In this document: in pieces, positions 33,801 through 36,800 of the stretch | How positions within the stretch are numbered: the first letter of the stretch is position 1 | How the letters are laid out: each line of letters opens with the position of its first letter | From: Oikopleura dioica | Taxonomy: Eukaryota > Chordata > Appendicularia > Copelata > Oikopleuridae | NCBI GenBank assembly: GCA_907165135.1 | Contig: OU015568.1 | Location: 7,324,501-7,388,500, forward strand | DNA: 64,000 nt | Direction: 5' to 3' | Position numbers and translations under genes: made by a program | The notes under the pieces: model-generated | Databases searched by the model: none | What the model was told of the DNA's origin: nothing | The model's input: the letters and a program-made list of their open reading frames with translations, nothing else

Positions 33801-36800
33801 TCGCTCATACACTCGCGGTTACCTTGCAAGCAGGCTGCTTTGAGCAAGCTTGAGTTGTCCGACTTTGGATTGTCTAACAAAGTCCTTGTCATTTCCTCGG
33901 CTGTGCTGGTGGTGGACTCCCAGGGTAAGCCAGTCTTGGACGTCGAGGGAAAGTCAGTCGTCGAGACATCATCGTCTCCACCTGGGAGATGAACAACGAA
34001 TCGTCTCATCTCTGAACCCAAAACTTGTTTAGCTCTTATTAAAAGTAAAGAGTTGAAGAGAAGATAATTTAAAATCGAGAAGCCGCTTGCGGCTGCGTAA
34101 AGAAAAAATCAGATGAGCTAAAAAAAAATCAAGAAGTCGCTCGCGACTGCGTATATAAGAATCAGAAAGACTTGCTTAATCAACAAGCCGCTTGCGGCTG
34201 CTGATATATGACAGTTTATCTCTATTTATTATTTATAGTCAGCCTAAGAATTTAAATTGAAAGGCAGAAAGGAAATTTCGATATTTCTCTTTTTGTTTCT
34301 CTGCAGAATGATTCTCTTTCGAAGATGCAAGTGCAGGGCAAAGTGCGTGCTTGAAATTGGCCCGCCCTTGAGCGGGCGCTCCGCTGATTCGCCTTTTCAA
34401 CCCCCGCACGCGTGAACCTAGCCTGCGGCAGGCGCGCGCACCGCAGGACCAGCCAAACTGGCGCCAAAAAAAAGCGCAGAGCGAAGCAAGATGAGAGAAC
34501 TCGATTCCGAGCGCCCCTTGACCCCGTGGGAGCGAAAGATCATAGACGCAATCAAAAACGAAAATCTTCGCTCAGTTTCCGACCTATTCATCCTTATCAA
34601 AGGTATTTTAACAGCCGAAATTCAAAAGTTAATCAAATTAAAGCTGAAGTAGAATTCAACAAGGATGTCGAGCTAGCAACACAAATGATGGCCAAGATGA
34701 AAATAAACAACGAAGGAATGGAATGGGAAATGACCGCGAAAATGGATGTAGATACCGAGAACGAGGAAATGGAAATCGACAGCGTGAACAAGGAAATGGA
34801 AGTCGACAGCGTGGATGAAGAGATGGAATGTGATGGTGACCAGATCGACATGATGGAAGAGTAGAATATTGCAAGATCATTTTACTTTTCACGGAAAACA
34901 TAATTGAAACGTTAACCTTATTGAAACTAGCTAATTCAAGCGTATTGTAACCTGCCACTTCATAACTAGCCATAACTGATATTTTATTGATAAAACATAA
35001 TTGAAACGTCAACGATAAAACCTTATGTAAAACAGCTAATCTTTTTTGCAAGCGAATAACAACCTGCCACTTCAAAACTAGCCAAAAACTGATATTTTTT
35101 TGCCATAAATATTTAACTTCAAGTGCCTAATCATGTTCAAATTTATTGAAATATATATTTCTTAACAGTTCCAAATCATATTTATCAAATCACAGACACA
35201 ATAAAAACTAAAAAAAAGAATCCAACGTGTTTAACAAGCAGGAGTTCGAGCAGGATAGAAAGCATATCATACCCAAGAATCTTGAGGAGACAAAGCAGGA
35301 TCAGAATCAGTAACGACGATCGAGGCTCTTTTCGCAGTCGACTTCTTCTTTGGCTTCATCTTGCAAATCTTGATTGCCATCCAGCAGTAACCAGCGATCG
35401 CGAGTGCAACAAGGGTTGTAGCAGCTTTGTTCTGGCTGATGATTTCTTCGTTGATTTTGCAAATCAAGTCGAGAAAAGGAAATTCTTCTGAGACTGGTGC
35501 GCTGCGATTCATTTTTTTTTTAATGATAATTTTTGAGCTATCAAGCTCATTTTTATGCCCTAAATCAATGCCTCAAATCAGTGCTAAAAAAACAACGGAA
35601 GTTCACCAAAGCATGTTTATTGAAAGAAACTAAATCACCGGAAGTAAGGAAACAGAAGAGTTTGCAAAGAGGAAGGAATTCAAAGCTCAGTAAAGGTTTT
35701 TTCTGGCGTCACGGTGGCGGGAGGATCTTCTTCGTCTTCCATCATCTCAGCAACTTCGTCGATGAACTCGGTAGTTTCTCGTGTGATGAGTCCCATGCTG
35801 AGTGCTGTGTCCAGAGTCTCCCCTAAAAGATACGGCGATAAGCAAGCATCGATAATCGTATCAGGAGTACCTCCTCTTGACGGATTCTCCAGCTCCGATT
35901 GCAGCTGACGGATTTCTTCTGCTCTTGCTTGAGCGTCGTTCTCATCGACGATCTGCTGGAATTGTTCGCCGTCCAAGGAGTCGAAAGTACTATCAGCGTA
36001 GGCAATGTCTATCGCTAGATAATTGTTAGAGAGGGATTCGAAAGTTCAAATTACCTGGGACAACTTGATCGTCATCGTCGGAAGACGAATCTCCAGTCAA
36101 ATCAACTTGATGAAAATTAATAGAAGCTTAAATAAAAATATTTACTTGTTGGGATTGCTGAAGCCATCATTTGTTGAATGGAAATCGGTCGGAATTCGGG
36201 AACCCGAGGAGATTGAATAACAGATGGTCGTCCAGCCGGAGAAGGAAACTCAAATGGTTGAGGACGGGGAGAGTCAAATGGAGGAGGCGTCGGCGGCGGT
36301 GTGAACATTGATGCTCGACTCGTGGAAGGTTGGCACATGTCCCAGGTCGTTTGAGTCCAAAGTTGATTCTTTTGCGACTTTGGACGAGTCGCCCATTCTT
36401 CCTCGCTATCAGGACCAGTATCAGCGCCGCTATCATCGTTGCTTTCAGCTGCGTCGTTTTCTTCAGCTGCGTCGTCAGCTTCAAAAACGTCAGAATCTCC
36501 AGCAGCGTCGTCCTCTTCAGCCTCAGCGTCGATGTCTTCCCCATTATCGCTTCCATTGTCAACTTCATCATTTTCAAGCTGATCGAGCTGGTCAATTTTT
36601 GGTCGCTTTTGTTCCGGCTCATCAGATTCGAACAATCTTCGTTTGGCAGCTAAAAAAACAATCAAGAATTTGCTTGAACGTTGACTCTTACATCTTGTTT
36701 TTGGAGGAGAGCTAGGATAGTAGGTTTCATCATCATCAGAGTCATCTTCGGAGGAGGAGGATGCGTCGCTGGAATCGTCAATGTCAATTTCTCCGTCTGA

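Noticed and set aside
34075-34200. Possible CRISPR-like array of regularly spaced repeats
   Set aside because: Only three short palindromic copies, no leader or cas genes, and a eukaryotic host.
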